From NCBI GenBank assembly GCA_944325865.1, contig CALVBS010000011.1, forward strand, positions 1 to 42,845: a DNA stretch of 42,845 nt. Direction: 5' to 3'. A program made the position numbers and the translations under genes. The notes beneath the pieces were generated by a model. It was not told the origin of the DNA, did no database searches, and worked only from the letters and a program-made list of their open reading frames with translations. Positions 16,197-25,245 of this stretch are shown one piece after another (the stretch's first letter is position 1; each line of letters begins with the position of its first letter). The DNA is from Candidatus Gastranaerophilales bacterium. Its GTDB lineage: Bacteria > Cyanobacteriota > Vampirovibrionia > Gastranaerophilales > Gastranaerophilaceae.

Positions 16197-17840
16197 CTAT
16201 TTCTTACGTTGAAAAATCATGTAAGATGTACCGCCTTTTATATAATTTATTTCTTTATAATCTTTTTTTACGGTATTGCAAAAATTAAATGCATAGCTTG
16301 AACATATATATTCAAAGTAGTAATCCTTTGTACTTTGGTTATTGAAAATAACAAGAGTCGGTTGTTCTTTGTTCAAAATATTTATAAAATTTTCCTCGCC
16401 CATTGATTCCTGATAAAGCGGAAGGAGTGAATTGTAATAATCGTCGGATTTAATATTGTTTTTTGATAAAAAGTTCAGTAATAAACCTTCCGGATAAATC
16501 AGAGCCTGTGTTCCTTTTTCGTAGTTATTAAGCAGGGACAGAACATGATTTGCGGGTTCCGCCTGATGTTTGTATGTGAAAATAGTTCCGTGCGGGGAGG
16601 ATATTTTTCCGTTTAAAAATGTTCTTTGATAAATATTTGAATTTAGAAAACATAAACTTATTACTGAAATAAAAATTGCAGCAATATTCTGGTATTTATT
16701 GCATACAAAGGAATATAAAACTCCAAAGAAAGCAATCAGAATAACCGGTGCGTAAAAATTTCCGTAATTTAAAGGAGTTAATCCCCAGAAAGATTTTAAA
16801 CTGACAGAGACTGCGGAAAGTATTAGTAAAATCAGTGATATGTCAGTTTTTACTTTTTTAAATCCGCAAACAGCAAGTATAACTGTAAGCGGGATTAAAA
16901 ATACAAAAACTTTCGGGTCGCATAAGAAATATTCAATTATTGCAAAAACGGTTATCAAAGTAACGGAAAGTGTTTTATTTTTGTCAAAGAGTCGGTAGCT
17001 GAAAAGCATTCCGGTGAAAGGAATACCGGTTTTTAATAAACTTATTCCCCATACGGGAAGAGCTTTAGGGTGGAAAAATACACCCTGTGTCATATAAAAA
17101 TATTTGAGTGTTTCCGCATTCATAAGTTTTTTTATTTCTTGCACGGCCGTTATTAAATGTTCAGTTCTTAAACCCTGTAGAAATAAGATTCCGAAGCAGA
17201 TTACGGGAAAAATAAGAAAAGATGTTATAAAGTTAAGTATAATAGTCTTGTTTTTTGAAAATATAGCGACAAGAAATAATATTCCCGCATAGATTACAAA
17301 TTCGTATTTGTTTGCAACAGCAAGGCCGGCAAGCAGTGAAGATATATAGAAAAAGTTAGACCTGCCTTCTTGACAGTATCGGATTAAGAAGTAAAGAGAA
17401 TAGATAAAGCTTAATGTTCCGTAAAGCATTGACCAGCTGTAAGGGAAAGTGAAATTAAAAAGATTTGTGGAACATACACCGGTTGCAATAGCAAAAAATG
17501 CGATAGCAAAGCTTAACGGAATATTAAGGAATTTTTTTGCGATAAGATATATTCCGCTTACTATACCTAAAGAACATACGGCTCCTGAACAATAAAGAAC
17601 AGCAAGATTAACTGAGAAAATTTTATATAATAATGCATTCAAGAGATAGGAAAAAGGTCCGTAAATATTGAATAAATCTTTATAAAGAACTTTTCCTTCC
17701 AGAATTCTTTCAGGATAATAAACCTCTCTTCCGACATCAAAAAGAATATTTGTATAGTGTCCGGTGAATATCATAAGGGCAATAAAACAAAGCAGCCACA
17801 AAATGATAAGCGGTTTATTTTTTAAATAAAAGTCTCTCAT
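16197..17840 (-). CDS. Multi-pass membrane glycosyltransferase, GT39/GT83-like
   Basis: Resembles the GT-C transferases (protein mannosyl-/ArnT-type) that move a sugar from a lipid-linked donor on the outer side of the inner membrane. About eleven hydrophobic helices cover residues 10-400, and a soluble domain fills the last 140 residues. The first loop carries the acidic cluster DVGREVYYPERIL followed by GKVLYKDLF and GPFSYLL, typical of the donor-site loop of this group. GAGGGGG ahead of the ATG supports the start at 17840. Acceptor and sugar are unknown; surface glycan or lipid modification is an inference. Confidence 0.75.
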   Translation of the reverse strand: MRDFYLKNKPLIILWLLCFIALMIFTGHYTNILFDVGREVYYPERILEGKVLYKDLFNIYGPFSYLLNALLYKIFSVNLAVLYCSGAVCSLGIVSGIYLIAKKFLNIPLSFAIAFFAIATGVCSTNLFNFTFPYSWSMLYGTLSFIYSLYFLIRYCQEGRSNFFYISSLLAGLAVANKYEFVIYAGILFLVAIFSKNKTIILNFITSFLIFPVICFGILFLQGLRTEHLITAVQEIKKLMNAETLKYFYMTQGVFFHPKALPVWGISLLKTGIPFTGMLFSYRLFDKNKTLSVTLITVFAIIEYFLCDPKVFVFLIPLTVILAVCGFKKVKTDISLILLILSAVSVSLKSFWGLTPLNYGNFYAPVILIAFFGVLYSFVCNKYQNIAAIFISVISLCFLNSNIYQRTFLNGKISSPHGTIFTYKHQAEPANHVLSLLNNYEKGTQALIYPEGLLLNFLSKNNIKSDDYYNSLLPLYQESMGEENFINILNKEQPTLVIFNNQSTKDYYFEYICSSYAFNFCNTVKKDYKEINYIKGGTSYMIFQRKK

Positions 17841-17945
17841 AATCCCCCTCTTTTATTAATAAAATGTAACAAATAAACGGTCAAAAAGCAATTAATGGCC
17901 GGCAAAAAACTTTATATACATGTGTAAAAGGCTGGAGAAATTGTT

Positions 17946-18317
17946 ATGTTGTCACCGGGACTTGTAAATAACCTTGATAATCTTGCACGTGAAGGCATTA
18001 TAGATTTTGATGCGGCCTCCTTTATTCTGGGAACAAAACCCCGTTATATAGGTAACCCTACATATCAACAGCTTCCGCTGCCTGATATGTCAGATGTTGA
18101 TACAAGCAATCTTAAACAGCCCGAAAAAGACGAAATGCATTATACACATAATGAAGCACAAGATTTGAAATCAAAGAATCCGTTATGGAAAAAAGCTTTA
18201 TTTGCCGTTGTTGCCGGCGGTTTATTAATTTTTGGAGGCCGCAAGCTTATTAAATTGAAGCCCGTACAAAATTTAATAAATAAGTTTATGAATCTGTTTA
18301 AAAAGAAAACGCCATAA
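17946..18317 (+). CDS. Unknown single-pass membrane protein
   Basis: Not recognised. Residues 1-75 are soluble and polar, with a Pro-rich stretch (YQQLPLPDMSD) and an acidic part. One membrane helix follows at about 81-97 (ALFAVVAGGLLIFGG), then a basic amphipathic tail ending KKKTP. A tail-anchored or small bitopic inner-membrane protein fits. TGGAG precedes the ATG. It is divergent from the glycosyltransferase gene and converges with the CDF transporter gene 16 bases away. Confidence 0.65.
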   Translation: MLSPGLVNNLDNLAREGIIDFDAASFILGTKPRYIGNPTYQQLPLPDMSDVDTSNLKQPEKDEMHYTHNEAQDLKSKNPLWKKALFAVVAGGLLIFGGRKLIKLKPVQNLINKFMNLFKKKTP

Positions 18318-18333
18318 CAGTTTAAATTATTGG

Positions 18334-19242
18334 TTATTTCCTTAAAAAGACTGCGGAGCTGCAATTTTTGTTTGAACATTCAGGTTCCGCATGAATGGAA
18401 ATGGTGCAGTTTTGAAGTTCATTTTTTATCTTATCTTCAATACGGTCGCAGATATTATGGCAGTCAACCAGAAGCATTTGTTTCGGGAAAATAAGTGTTA
18501 TCTCAATTTTTCTGTCAGGTCCCGAACGCCTTGCTCTCAAATCTTTGTAGCCCAAAATATTATTATCGGTTGAAGCTATAATATTTTCAATCTTTTTCAA
18601 TTCATCTTCCGGCAAAGAGCCGTCAAGGAGATTATTCAGCGTATTTTTCGAGATAGAAAAACCTGTTTTTAATATAATAAGTGCAAAAACTATTGCAATA
18701 ATCGGGTCAAGAATATGTATGCCGGTAATTTTTATAACAATAAGACCGGTTAATATACCCAGAGAAGTAAGTATATCTGTTCTTAAATGTTCACCGTCTG
18801 CATATAAAGAGACGGAATCAGTCTTTTTAGCTACATGAAAAAGATATGAACTTACCAGAAAATTTGCAACCACTGATATCGCCATAACCGCAATACCTAA
18901 GACAGATTCTGTTTCCATTGCGTAACCCAGAATAATTTTCTTTAAAGACTCATATATGATAAACATTGCAGCTGCAATAATCAGACCGCCCTCTATGAAT
19001 CCTGACATGTCTTCATATCGTCCGTGTCCGAAAGGATGTCCTTTATCGGCGGGCTCTGATGATCTCATGACCGCAAAAAAAGTCAGAATAGAAGCGAAAA
19101 AGTCGCTTAATGAATGTATAGCTTCCGATATAATACTGATACTGCCGGATAAAGTACCGGCAATAAACTTAAGAACAATTATAACTGCATTTGAGGTAAT
19201 TGAAAGCCCTGCAGCAAATTTTTTCTCCAGTATTTTTTGCAT
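18334..19242 (-). CDS. Cation diffusion facilitator (CDF) transporter
   Basis: Proton-coupled exporter of divalent metal such as zinc, iron or manganese from the cytoplasm. Six hydrophobic helices occupy residues 10-205 and the soluble, ferredoxin-like domain about 207-290. Metal-site residues: H and D in IHSLSD of helix 2, the GHPFGHGRYE loop typical of the family, and H and D in EHLRTD of helix 5. The C-terminal domain carries the HAEPE-type Cys/His end. Helix 2 carries HxxxD, a pattern linked to zinc-like selectivity. No Shine-Dalgarno is seen; a TAATAT box 5 bases before the ATG hints at a leaderless start. Confidence 0.9.
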   Translation of the reverse strand: MQKILEKKFAAGLSITSNAVIIVLKFIAGTLSGSISIISEAIHSLSDFFASILTFFAVMRSSEPADKGHPFGHGRYEDMSGFIEGGLIIAAAMFIIYESLKKIILGYAMETESVLGIAVMAISVVANFLVSSYLFHVAKKTDSVSLYADGEHLRTDILTSLGILTGLIVIKITGIHILDPIIAIVFALIILKTGFSISKNTLNNLLDGSLPEDELKKIENIIASTDNNILGYKDLRARRSGPDRKIEITLIFPKQMLLVDCHNICDRIEDKIKNELQNCTISIHAEPECSNKNCSSAVFLRK

Positions 19243-19374
19243 ACCGGATATTATTGCATTTTTTTTAGTAAAAGTAAAGTTAAAATATACCCGATTGTCT
19301 AATATCTTTAATAAATGATTTAAGTTATAATAATAATTTGTGAAAAAAGAAGAAACGTAATTATTGGAGTTAAT

Positions 19375-19542
19375 ATGAGGAATATGGAAAACAAAACATT
19401 AAATTTGACGGAAAATGAAAGAATAATTCTTGAACTGTTGAAACAGGGGCTGGAAGATAAAGAGATTGCCGAAAAACTTGCAATAAGCAGGCATACCGTA
19501 AAATCGCACAAGAATAAGCTCATTCTTCTTAAATTAATATAA
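19375..19542 (+). CDS. Stand-alone LuxR-type HTH protein, 55 residues
   Basis: Reads MRNMENKTLNLTENE followed by a helix-turn-helix of the LuxR/GerE type: ERIILELLKQG, DKEIAEKLAIS, and the recognition helix RHTVKSHKNK. It lacks the usual receiver or sensor domain and is only the DNA-binding module plus a short lead. TTGGAG sits 5 bases before the ATG. Gene length fits a real small regulator, with normal start, stop and frame use. It overlaps the alkD-like gene end by 9 bases in convergent orientation. It could act as a small transcription factor or as a competitor of full-length LuxR proteins. Confidence 0.75.
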   Translation: MRNMENKTLNLTENERIILELLKQGLEDKEIAEKLAISRHTVKSHKNKLILLKLI

Positions 19543-20235
19543 TCTTTTCAAAGAAATAACTTTTTTCTTTGCTTCGGAATCAACTTTTAATGATTCCGTT
19601 ATTTTTTGAACCGCTTTGTTTACTGTTTGGCTGTTTAGTTTAGTATTTTTTAAAAATTCAAAAGTTTTTTGCGGGTATTTCACGTAACACATTGATATAG
19701 CCCACGCCGTTGCCATTTTTGCGTAATAACCCTCATGTTTTACCTGTTCAAGAAGATTTAATACGGTATCAATGTATTTATCGCATATGTAATAGTCAAG
19801 CAGAATTACAACGGCGAACCTCACCTCGTACTCTTTTTTTGAATGCAGATAAGGTTTTATAAATTCAAGAAAATTCTCTTCTCTTCCTTTTACAAACTTT
19901 AAACCGCAGCAAAAACTGTCACAAACGGACCAGTTATCAATTTTCGTGATAAAGTTTTTTATATATTTTTTTATAACTTTATCGTCATCTTTTACAAGTC
20001 CGATAATCATTCCCTGCAGCATTATTTCTTCAAAATATTGTAAATTGTTTTCCTGAAGAAATAATGTTCCGCTGTTTTTGTAAATTTCTCTTGCAAATTT
20101 CCGCAATACGGGAAGTCTTACACCTAATATTTTTTCTTGTTCTGTTGTTGGAAGCAGGGCTGATGAAAATTTTTTATATTTTTCATCAGATTCTTTTAAA
20201 AGTCTTTTCTGTATATCTTCTTTACAGTAAGACAT
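19534..20235 (-). CDS. DNA alkylation repair protein, AlkD-like
   Basis: HEAT-repeat DNA glycosylase of the AlkD family, which removes alkylated bases such as 3- and 7-methylated purines. The 233-residue length matches. Visible family features are IDNWSVCDSFC (about 97-108; the W and D correspond to the active-site pair), YEVRFAVVILLDYY (about 133-147, with the conserved Arg) and AKMATAWAISM (about 170-181). It starts 5 bases after ispF ends, so the two are co-transcribed. The alkD label is functional, not proven for this protein. Confidence 0.85.
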   Translation of the reverse strand: MSYCKEDIQKRLLKESDEKYKKFSSALLPTTEQEKILGVRLPVLRKFAREIYKNSGTLFLQENNLQYFEEIMLQGMIIGLVKDDDKVIKKYIKNFITKIDNWSVCDSFCCGLKFVKGREENFLEFIKPYLHSKKEYEVRFAVVILLDYYICDKYIDTVLNLLEQVKHEGYYAKMATAWAISMCYVKYPQKTFEFLKNTKLNSQTVNKAVQKITESLKVDSEAKKKVISLKRLY

Positions 20236-20240
20236 GGCAT

Positions 20241-20717
20241 TTAATCCTTTTCCAGTAAAATAACGGCATTTGCTTCTATGGCAAGTTCCTGTCCGACTGC
20301 ATCAAGGTTTTCTTTTGTTTTTGCTTTTATAGATAGTCTTTCCGGTTCTATTTCAAGAATCCGGCAGAGAACCTCTTTCATTTTCGGAATATACGGCATC
20401 ATTTTGGGTTTCTGGGCAATAATATTACTGTCAATATTTTCTATTTTCCAGCCGAGATTTTTGATTTTTTCATAAACTTTAGTTAATAAAACTGTACTGT
20501 CGATGTCTTTATATTTTTTGTCAGTGTCAGGGAAGAGTGTTCCAATATCGGACAGAGCCAGAGCTCCGAGCATTGCATCAATAATTGCATGAATCAGTAC
20601 ATCAGCGTCGGAATGCCCGAGGAGTCCTTTTTCGTGTGTAATTTTAACCCCGCCGATGATTAAATCTCTGCCTGACGTAAGTTTATGAATATCATACCCC
20701 GTGCCTATTCTGAACAT
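20241..20717 (-). CDS. ispF: 2-C-methyl-D-erythritol 2,4-cyclodiphosphate synthase
   Basis: Zinc enzyme of the MEP isoprenoid pathway that cyclises the phosphorylated intermediate with loss of CMP. The metal residues D9 and H11 in GTGYDIHKL and H43 in DVLIHAIIDAM are present, together with the GLLGHSDAD block and the FPDTD block. The 158-residue length is exact. AGAGG lies 8 bases before the ATG. It leads the ispF-alkD operon. ispD is not adjacent. Confidence 0.96.
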   Translation of the reverse strand: MFRIGTGYDIHKLTSGRDLIIGGVKITHEKGLLGHSDADVLIHAIIDAMLGALALSDIGTLFPDTDKKYKDIDSTVLLTKVYEKIKNLGWKIENIDSNIIAQKPKMMPYIPKMKEVLCRILEIEPERLSIKAKTKENLDAVGQELAIEANAVILLEKD

Positions 20718-20813
20718 ATAAAACCTCTTTCTTTGTATATATTATATCACGTAATTACAATGTTATACAGTTATAAAATGTAAATACATTGGTGTAGTAA
20801 TTAATCATTGCAA

Positions 20814-21083
20814 TTAATCTTTAATAACCATAAAATCAGCAGGTAATTCTTGCTCTACCATTTTGAAAAACTCTGAATAATTTAATCCGTATGCTCGTAA
20901 TACTTGTGTAATAGTTGTAAACTTGGGGTTCAGCGGTTTGCCGGACTCAATGTCGTTTAATGACGAAGTCGGAATTGAATATTCATAACAGAACAATGTT
21001 AAACTCTTACCGGTTTTTTCTCTTAATTTTTTAAGAACTTTGCCAATAGCTGTTGATAACAGTTTTTCATTTTCCGCTTGCAT
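20814..21083 (-). CDS. XRE-family helix-turn-helix regulator
   Basis: Small DNA-binding protein of the Cro/CI type. The HTH covers residues 13-68: IGKVLKKLREKTGKSLTLF, then the turn around YEYSIPTSSLNDIESGKPLNPKF. The last 20 residues are acidic and may carry a dimer helix. No effector domain. It stands alone between ispF and the 21252 gene. Its target is unknown; autoregulation is common in this family. Confidence 0.8.
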   Translation of the reverse strand: MQAENEKLLSTAIGKVLKKLREKTGKSLTLFCYEYSIPTSSLNDIESGKPLNPKFTTITQVLRAYGLNYSEFFKMVEQELPADFMVIKD

Positions 21084-21223
21084 AAATTTTATAATAGTTC
21101 TATTTTATTTTTACCCATCCGAGCGTACGGATACCTGAAAGGATATTTTTTATGGTAGTAAAAATATTTTAACAAGTATAGCCATATTGAGCAGAAAAAA
21201 TATTATTTAAAAATCAGAAACGG

Positions 21224-21243
21224 GGCGGGGGTAAATCCCCGCC
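21224..21243 (-). terminator. GC-rich terminator after the 21252 gene
   Basis: On the minus strand, GGCGGGG and CCCCGCC pair across a 6-base loop just past the stop of the gene at 21252, then a T-rich tail (CGTTTCTGATTTTT). Strong GC stem in an AT-rich genome. Confidence 0.7.
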
Positions 21244-21251
21244 TCCCGGTT

Positions 21252-21560
21252 TTACTGGCTTATGCAGCTGTTGAGGTATTCAATCGTACTGACTTTTTCA
21301 TCATACAGGTATTTTATAAAATCCAAATATGACTGGTCATATGATGTTATTACAAGATTAATCTCAAAACCGTCCGTACAAAACGGTTCGTAATCATATA
21401 CAACGTAACTGTTGTATTTGCTTTTCCATTCCTTGCGTTCTACACGGCTGTTGTTTTCTTCTACGATGTCTTCAAGCCATGCAACAATATCTTTATTTAC
21501 ATTTTTCATTTCCAGGCGGTTGTACCTGTTACAATCGTGATAATTATTTCCGGTCAACAT
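21252..21560 (-). CDS. Unknown 102-residue protein
   Basis: Not recognised. The product is polar and acidic with a KDIVAWLEDIVEENNSR helix (25-41) and a later run of aromatic residues (YNSYVVYDYEPF, about 48-59). No signal peptide, membrane segment or known motif. TTGGAG lies 8 bases before the ATG and a strong terminator follows, so expression as a separate gene is credible. Confidence 0.6.
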   Translation of the reverse strand: MLTGNNYHDCNRYNRLEMKNVNKDIVAWLEDIVEENNSRVERKEWKSKYNSYVVYDYEPFCTDGFEINLVITSYDQSYLDFIKYLYDEKVSTIEYLNSCISQ

Positions 21561-21716
21561 AAAAATACTCCAAAACTTATATTGTGATTGTAAGTCTTTT
21601 TGCAGTCCGAATAATCCCCTTTAAGTCTAAGATAAGATAGTATTATACGGTAATTTTTTATTGCATTTTTACATCCCGTATTATAAAATGGCACCTGTGG
21701 AAGAAAGGGGTAAACT

Positions 21717-22031
21717 ATGAGTGAAGACTGCATTTTTTGTAAAATAATTAACGGAGATTTCGGAACGGAATTTGTTTACGAAAACGAACATCTTGTTGTA
21801 TTTAATGATATTAATCCGAAAGCTCCGGTACATATGCTTGTTGTTCCGAGGGTTCACGTCGCATCATTAAATGAACTTGAAGACAAAAATCTTATGGGAG
21901 AACTTCTTGCAGGTGTGAAAAAGGCTGCGGAAACAGCCGGATTAAAATCATACAGAACCCAGATTAATACAGGTAAAGAAGCCGGTCAGGAAGTTTTTCA
22001 TTTGCACATTCATGTTATGGGGAAAAAGTAA
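21717..22031 (+). CDS. HIT-family nucleotide hydrolase (HinT type)
   Basis: Histidine-triad protein that hydrolyses nucleoside phosphoramidates or similar adenylated compounds. The catalytic triad H95-x-H97-x-H99 lies in FHLHIHVMG. Two Cys (C5, C8) with later His residues fit the zinc site of the HinT branch. The length of 104 residues is normal. AAAGGGG precedes the ATG and a TATAAA-type -10 lies near 21682. A large hairpin follows and probably ends its transcript. Confidence 0.92.
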   Translation: MSEDCIFCKIINGDFGTEFVYENEHLVVFNDINPKAPVHMLVVPRVHVASLNELEDKNLMGELLAGVKKAAETAGLKSYRTQINTGKEAGQEVFHLHIHVMGKK

Positions 22032-22083
22032 TTTTATTTAAAGAAATGTAAATTTATAAAAATTTTTTCTAAAGAAAAGATTT

Positions 22084-22125
22084 AAAACCTCCGTTACATA
22101 TTTCGTAGTATGTCACGGAGGTTTT
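22084..22125 (+). promoter_or_regulatory. Long hairpin covering the ribosome binding site of the calpain-like gene
   Basis: AAAACCTCCGTTACATA and TATGTCACGGAGGTTTT pair over 16 bp with one mismatch, around an 8-base loop. The 3' arm contains GGAGG (22117-22121), the only Shine-Dalgarno site for the ATG at 22133. When folded, the site would be hidden. The same hairpin could end the HIT message, though it has only four Ts. A dual terminator and translation switch is inferred. Confidence 0.65.
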
Positions 22126-22132
22126 AGTAAAA

Positions 22133-24286
22133 ATGAGTGACGAAATTTCTTCAAACAGTGCTGATTTGTATAATAAATTAAGTGCAGCAATCGGCAAACA
22201 GAGCGGTAAAATCTCGGAATCAGCCGAGCAAGTTAACTTAAGTGTTTTTAAAGACAACGACCCTATAAAGGGCAAAATACAAGATGCACTTTTAAAATTC
22301 CGAAGAAATAACGGCAATAATGAGATTTCTTCTTTGAATAAACCTGCAGAAAACCATATAAATCCTGATGGCTCCGGTACAAAAGTTACACAGAAAACCG
22401 ACAAAAACGGCAACGTAATCACTGAAACCGTCACAATGGGTCCGGGCGGAAAGGTTCTAAGTAAAAATTCAATGGTGAAAAATAAAAACGGTAAAATGAT
22501 AAACAACACTACCACGTCTTACACATATGACAAGAGCGGAAAACTTCAAAAAACACAAACCTCCATCATAAACAGTAGTGGTATAAGAACACAGGAAGAC
22601 CTTTACGGTTCTGACGGCAAAGTTCAACACCGGAAAGAAGAACTGACAACTTTTAAAGGCGGAAAAAAATTAAAAAGTAAAGCTGAAACAGATTTTAATT
22701 ATATGAACGGTAAACTTTCTTCCACCGTCAAAAAAGGAACAGATATAGAGGGGCATCCATATGAGGTAATTAATAACTATGAAGAAGACGGAAATACTTT
22801 GAAAAATCGTTCTTATAGTTATTATAAAAGAGGAGCCTTACATAAAGATTATTATGAAGGAGAAAACCTGACAAACCGAACTCAGGGCGGGCTGCCTTCC
22901 ACAAGAGTTGTTTATGAAGAAGACGGCAAAACAGTTAAAGAAACAATTAAAAATGAATTTGACGAAAACGGAGTTCTTATAGGCCGCGAAAAATATGATA
23001 AAAACGGTAATTTAATAGAAAAACATGACTTCTCAAAAGTTGACGGTCACTTTGATACCGCATATCAGATAGGTAAAGGCGACTGTTATCTTCTTGCCTC
23101 AATAAATGCATTAAGCCAGACCGAAGAAGGTCAGGAAATTTTACGCCAGAATATAACGGAATCCGTTAACGAAAACGGTGAAAAAGTTTATACAATTACT
23201 TTCCCCGGAGCAGAAATAGCCCGAGACTCTCTTATTAACGGTACCGGCGAAGTTAATATGGGCAAACTGCCTGCAGACAAAGTTCATATACAAGGTTCTT
23301 ATACAGTGACGGAAGCCGAACTTGAGGCTGCTGCAAAACGTGCAGGAAAAGACTATTCCGCAGGAGATAAAGATGTTCTTCTTTATGAAATTGCCTACGA
23401 AAAATACAGAAAAGATGTGGCTCAAACAATAAAGGATAATAATATCAATCCCAGAAAGACACAGTATATTGCAGGACTCGGCATTGCGAATGTCTCCTCT
23501 GAAGATAAATTAAGCGGCGGCAATGCTGCGGAAGCAACCTTTATATTAACCGGACGTCAATCCGATACATATATACCTCCGCATCCGCAAAAAGCACCGA
23601 CCTGTTATATTGATGCAGATATGAATATGCATGTTACTGATGAATCAGGCAATCTTGACAGTGATTTTAACGAGAAAGCAATGGCTGTTATGGTTAATAA
23701 TAAACCAAACAATGATGTTGACGGAATGCTTGCTGATTTAAGAGAAGATTCCCGCGACGGTAAAATAGATAACTATGCGGCCACCGCAGGATTTACAGTG
23801 TCTTCACAGGAAGTGAATGGTCAGGTAATTAGCGGCGGCGGGCATGCTCTTATAATAGTAAAAGTTACTGATGATGAAGTTGTCCTTTCTAACCCGTGGG
23901 ATCCTGATACAAATATTACCATGACAATAGATGAATTTAAGAAAGCTGCAACACTGGTTACCTGTATAGAACTTAACCCGCAGGAACAAGCACAAAGCAA
24001 TCAAAATAATTCTAATGACACCGGCGGAAAAATACAATCACTGCTGTCACGCATAAATTCTCAACAGCCTTCAAGGCCGGCTTTAACATCAGAACAAAGA
24101 GAAAATTTAATTTCCTTTGCTCACAGATATATTGCACAACACGGAATCACTCCATCTAAGGCGAATGTCCAAAAAATTCTGAATGCACTAAGAGAGCTTA
24201 ACCCAGATGCCGTAAAAACAGAAAACGGAGAGATGTATCTGGATGCAGGTACAGAGATTAACCTTCCGGATTTCGATGACATATAA
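22133..24286 (+). CDS. Calpain-like cysteine protease with YD/MORN-like repeats
   Basis: The centre of this 717-residue protein carries the calpain (C2) catalytic set: Q312 and C318 in YQIGKGDCYLLASINAL, H571 in GGGHALIIVKV and N587 in NPWD. The helix LLYEIAYEKY (about 416-425) matches the calpain 'EKAYAK' block. Residues 80-300 contain about ten short repeats of the type YDxxGKLxxxxxx, as in YD or MORN-variant repeats. The last 75 residues form a polar helical tail. There is no signal peptide, metal-binding or membrane segment. Bacterial calpains are uncommon. It is not placed by context: HIT protein before, spermidine synthase after, each with its own terminator. Function unknown; a protein-processing or secreted effector role is only a guess. 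Confidence 0.8.
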   Translation: MSDEISSNSADLYNKLSAAIGKQSGKISESAEQVNLSVFKDNDPIKGKIQDALLKFRRNNGNNEISSLNKPAENHINPDGSGTKVTQKTDKNGNVITETVTMGPGGKVLSKNSMVKNKNGKMINNTTTSYTYDKSGKLQKTQTSIINSSGIRTQEDLYGSDGKVQHRKEELTTFKGGKKLKSKAETDFNYMNGKLSSTVKKGTDIEGHPYEVINNYEEDGNTLKNRSYSYYKRGALHKDYYEGENLTNRTQGGLPSTRVVYEEDGKTVKETIKNEFDENGVLIGREKYDKNGNLIEKHDFSKVDGHFDTAYQIGKGDCYLLASINALSQTEEGQEILRQNITESVNENGEKVYTITFPGAEIARDSLINGTGEVNMGKLPADKVHIQGSYTVTEAELEAAAKRAGKDYSAGDKDVLLYEIAYEKYRKDVAQTIKDNNINPRKTQYIAGLGIANVSSEDKLSGGNAAEATFILTGRQSDTYIPPHPQKAPTCYIDADMNMHVTDESGNLDSDFNEKAMAVMVNNKPNNDVDGMLADLREDSRDGKIDNYAATAGFTVSSQEVNGQVISGGGHALIIVKVTDDEVVLSNPWDPDTNITMTIDEFKKAATLVTCIELNPQEQAQSNQNNSNDTGGKIQSLLSRINSQQPSRPALTSEQRENLISFAHRYIAQHGITPSKANVQKILNALRELNPDAVKTENGEMYLDAGTEINLPDFDDI

Positions 24287-24290
24287 AAAG

Positions 24291-24317
24291 AAAGAGAGGT
24301 TTATTCCTCTCTTTTTT
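24291..24317 (+). terminator. Terminator after the calpain-like gene
   Basis: Perfect 9-bp AAAGAGAGG / CCTCTCTTT stem with a 6-base loop, followed by a T-run. Clear rho-independent terminator. Confidence 0.9.
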
Positions 24318-24370
24318 ATTGTATAATTTGTAAGAGGTTTTTACTTTATTTTTAGAAAGGGAATTAATAG

Positions 24371-25222
24371 ATGAAAAACGGAATTGAAAACGGATATTAC
24401 CACGAAATTACACCTGCCGGTTTCGGTATTGCTATAAAAGCTGGAAAAGTTTTATTTTCTGATAAATCAGACTTTCAAAAAGTTGAAATTTTTGAAACGG
24501 ATTCTCAATTAGGCAGAGTTTTAACCCTTGATGACTTAATGATGACAACAGAAGGTGATGAGTTTCATTACCACGAAATGATTGCACACATTCCTATGAT
24601 GCACCATAAATGTCCTAAATCGGTTCTTGTCATAGGCGGCGGCGACGGCGGCACAGTGAGAGAAGTTTTGAAACACAAAACGGTAGAACGAGTTGTTTTG
24701 TGCGAAATTGATGGTATGGTAATTGAGGCTTGTAAAAAATATCTTCCTACCATTGCCTGCGAGCTTGATAACCCGAAAGTAGAAATCCGTGTTGCTGATG
24801 CTATTGAATATATTAAAGATAAAAAGAATGAATTTGATATTGTTCTGATAGATTCTACAGACCCTATGGGCCCCGGGGAAGGTTTGTTTACGGAAGAATT
24901 TTATACAAATGTAAAAAATTCTTTGAAAGAAGGCGGTATCGTTGCTGCTCAATCTGAAAGTCCTGTTGCTAATAAAGAAGAAATCAAAAAGATGTATAAT
25001 TTGTTGAAAAAGGTTTTCCCTGTATGTTCAACATATACCTCAAATATTCCTACATACCCGGGTGGTTACTGGGCTTGGGCATTTTGTTCAAAGGATGTTA
25101 AACCGCTTTCATATTTTGCAGAAGACCGTTATGAAGATATTGTTAAATCCTGCAAAATTTATAACAGAGACTATCACAATGCAAGATTTGCTCTTCCGAA
25201 TTATTTGAAAGAACTGTTATAG
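24371..25222 (+). CDS. speE: Spermidine synthase
   Basis: Aminopropyl transferase: moves an aminopropyl group from decarboxylated SAM to putrescine. The GGGDGG motif is at 89-94, and D161-S-T-D164 carries the catalytic Asp. Substrate-loop sequences (YHEMIAH; YPGGYWAWAFCSK) are as in family members of about 283 residues. GAAAGG stands ahead of the ATG. It lies near an Orn/Lys/Arg decarboxylase gene (26747), so a full route from arginine or ornithine to spermidine may be encoded in this segment, though a SAM decarboxylase gene is not in view. Confidence 0.95.
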   Translation: MKNGIENGYYHEITPAGFGIAIKAGKVLFSDKSDFQKVEIFETDSQLGRVLTLDDLMMTTEGDEFHYHEMIAHIPMMHHKCPKSVLVIGGGDGGTVREVLKHKTVERVVLCEIDGMVIEACKKYLPTIACELDNPKVEIRVADAIEYIKDKKNEFDIVLIDSTDPMGPGEGLFTEEFYTNVKNSLKEGGIVAAQSESPVANKEEIKKMYNLLKKVFPVCSTYTSNIPTYPGGYWAWAFCSKDVKPLSYFAEDRYEDIVKSCKIYNRDYHNARFALPNYLKELL

Positions 25223-25245
25223 TTTCAATATACAATAAAGCAGAG

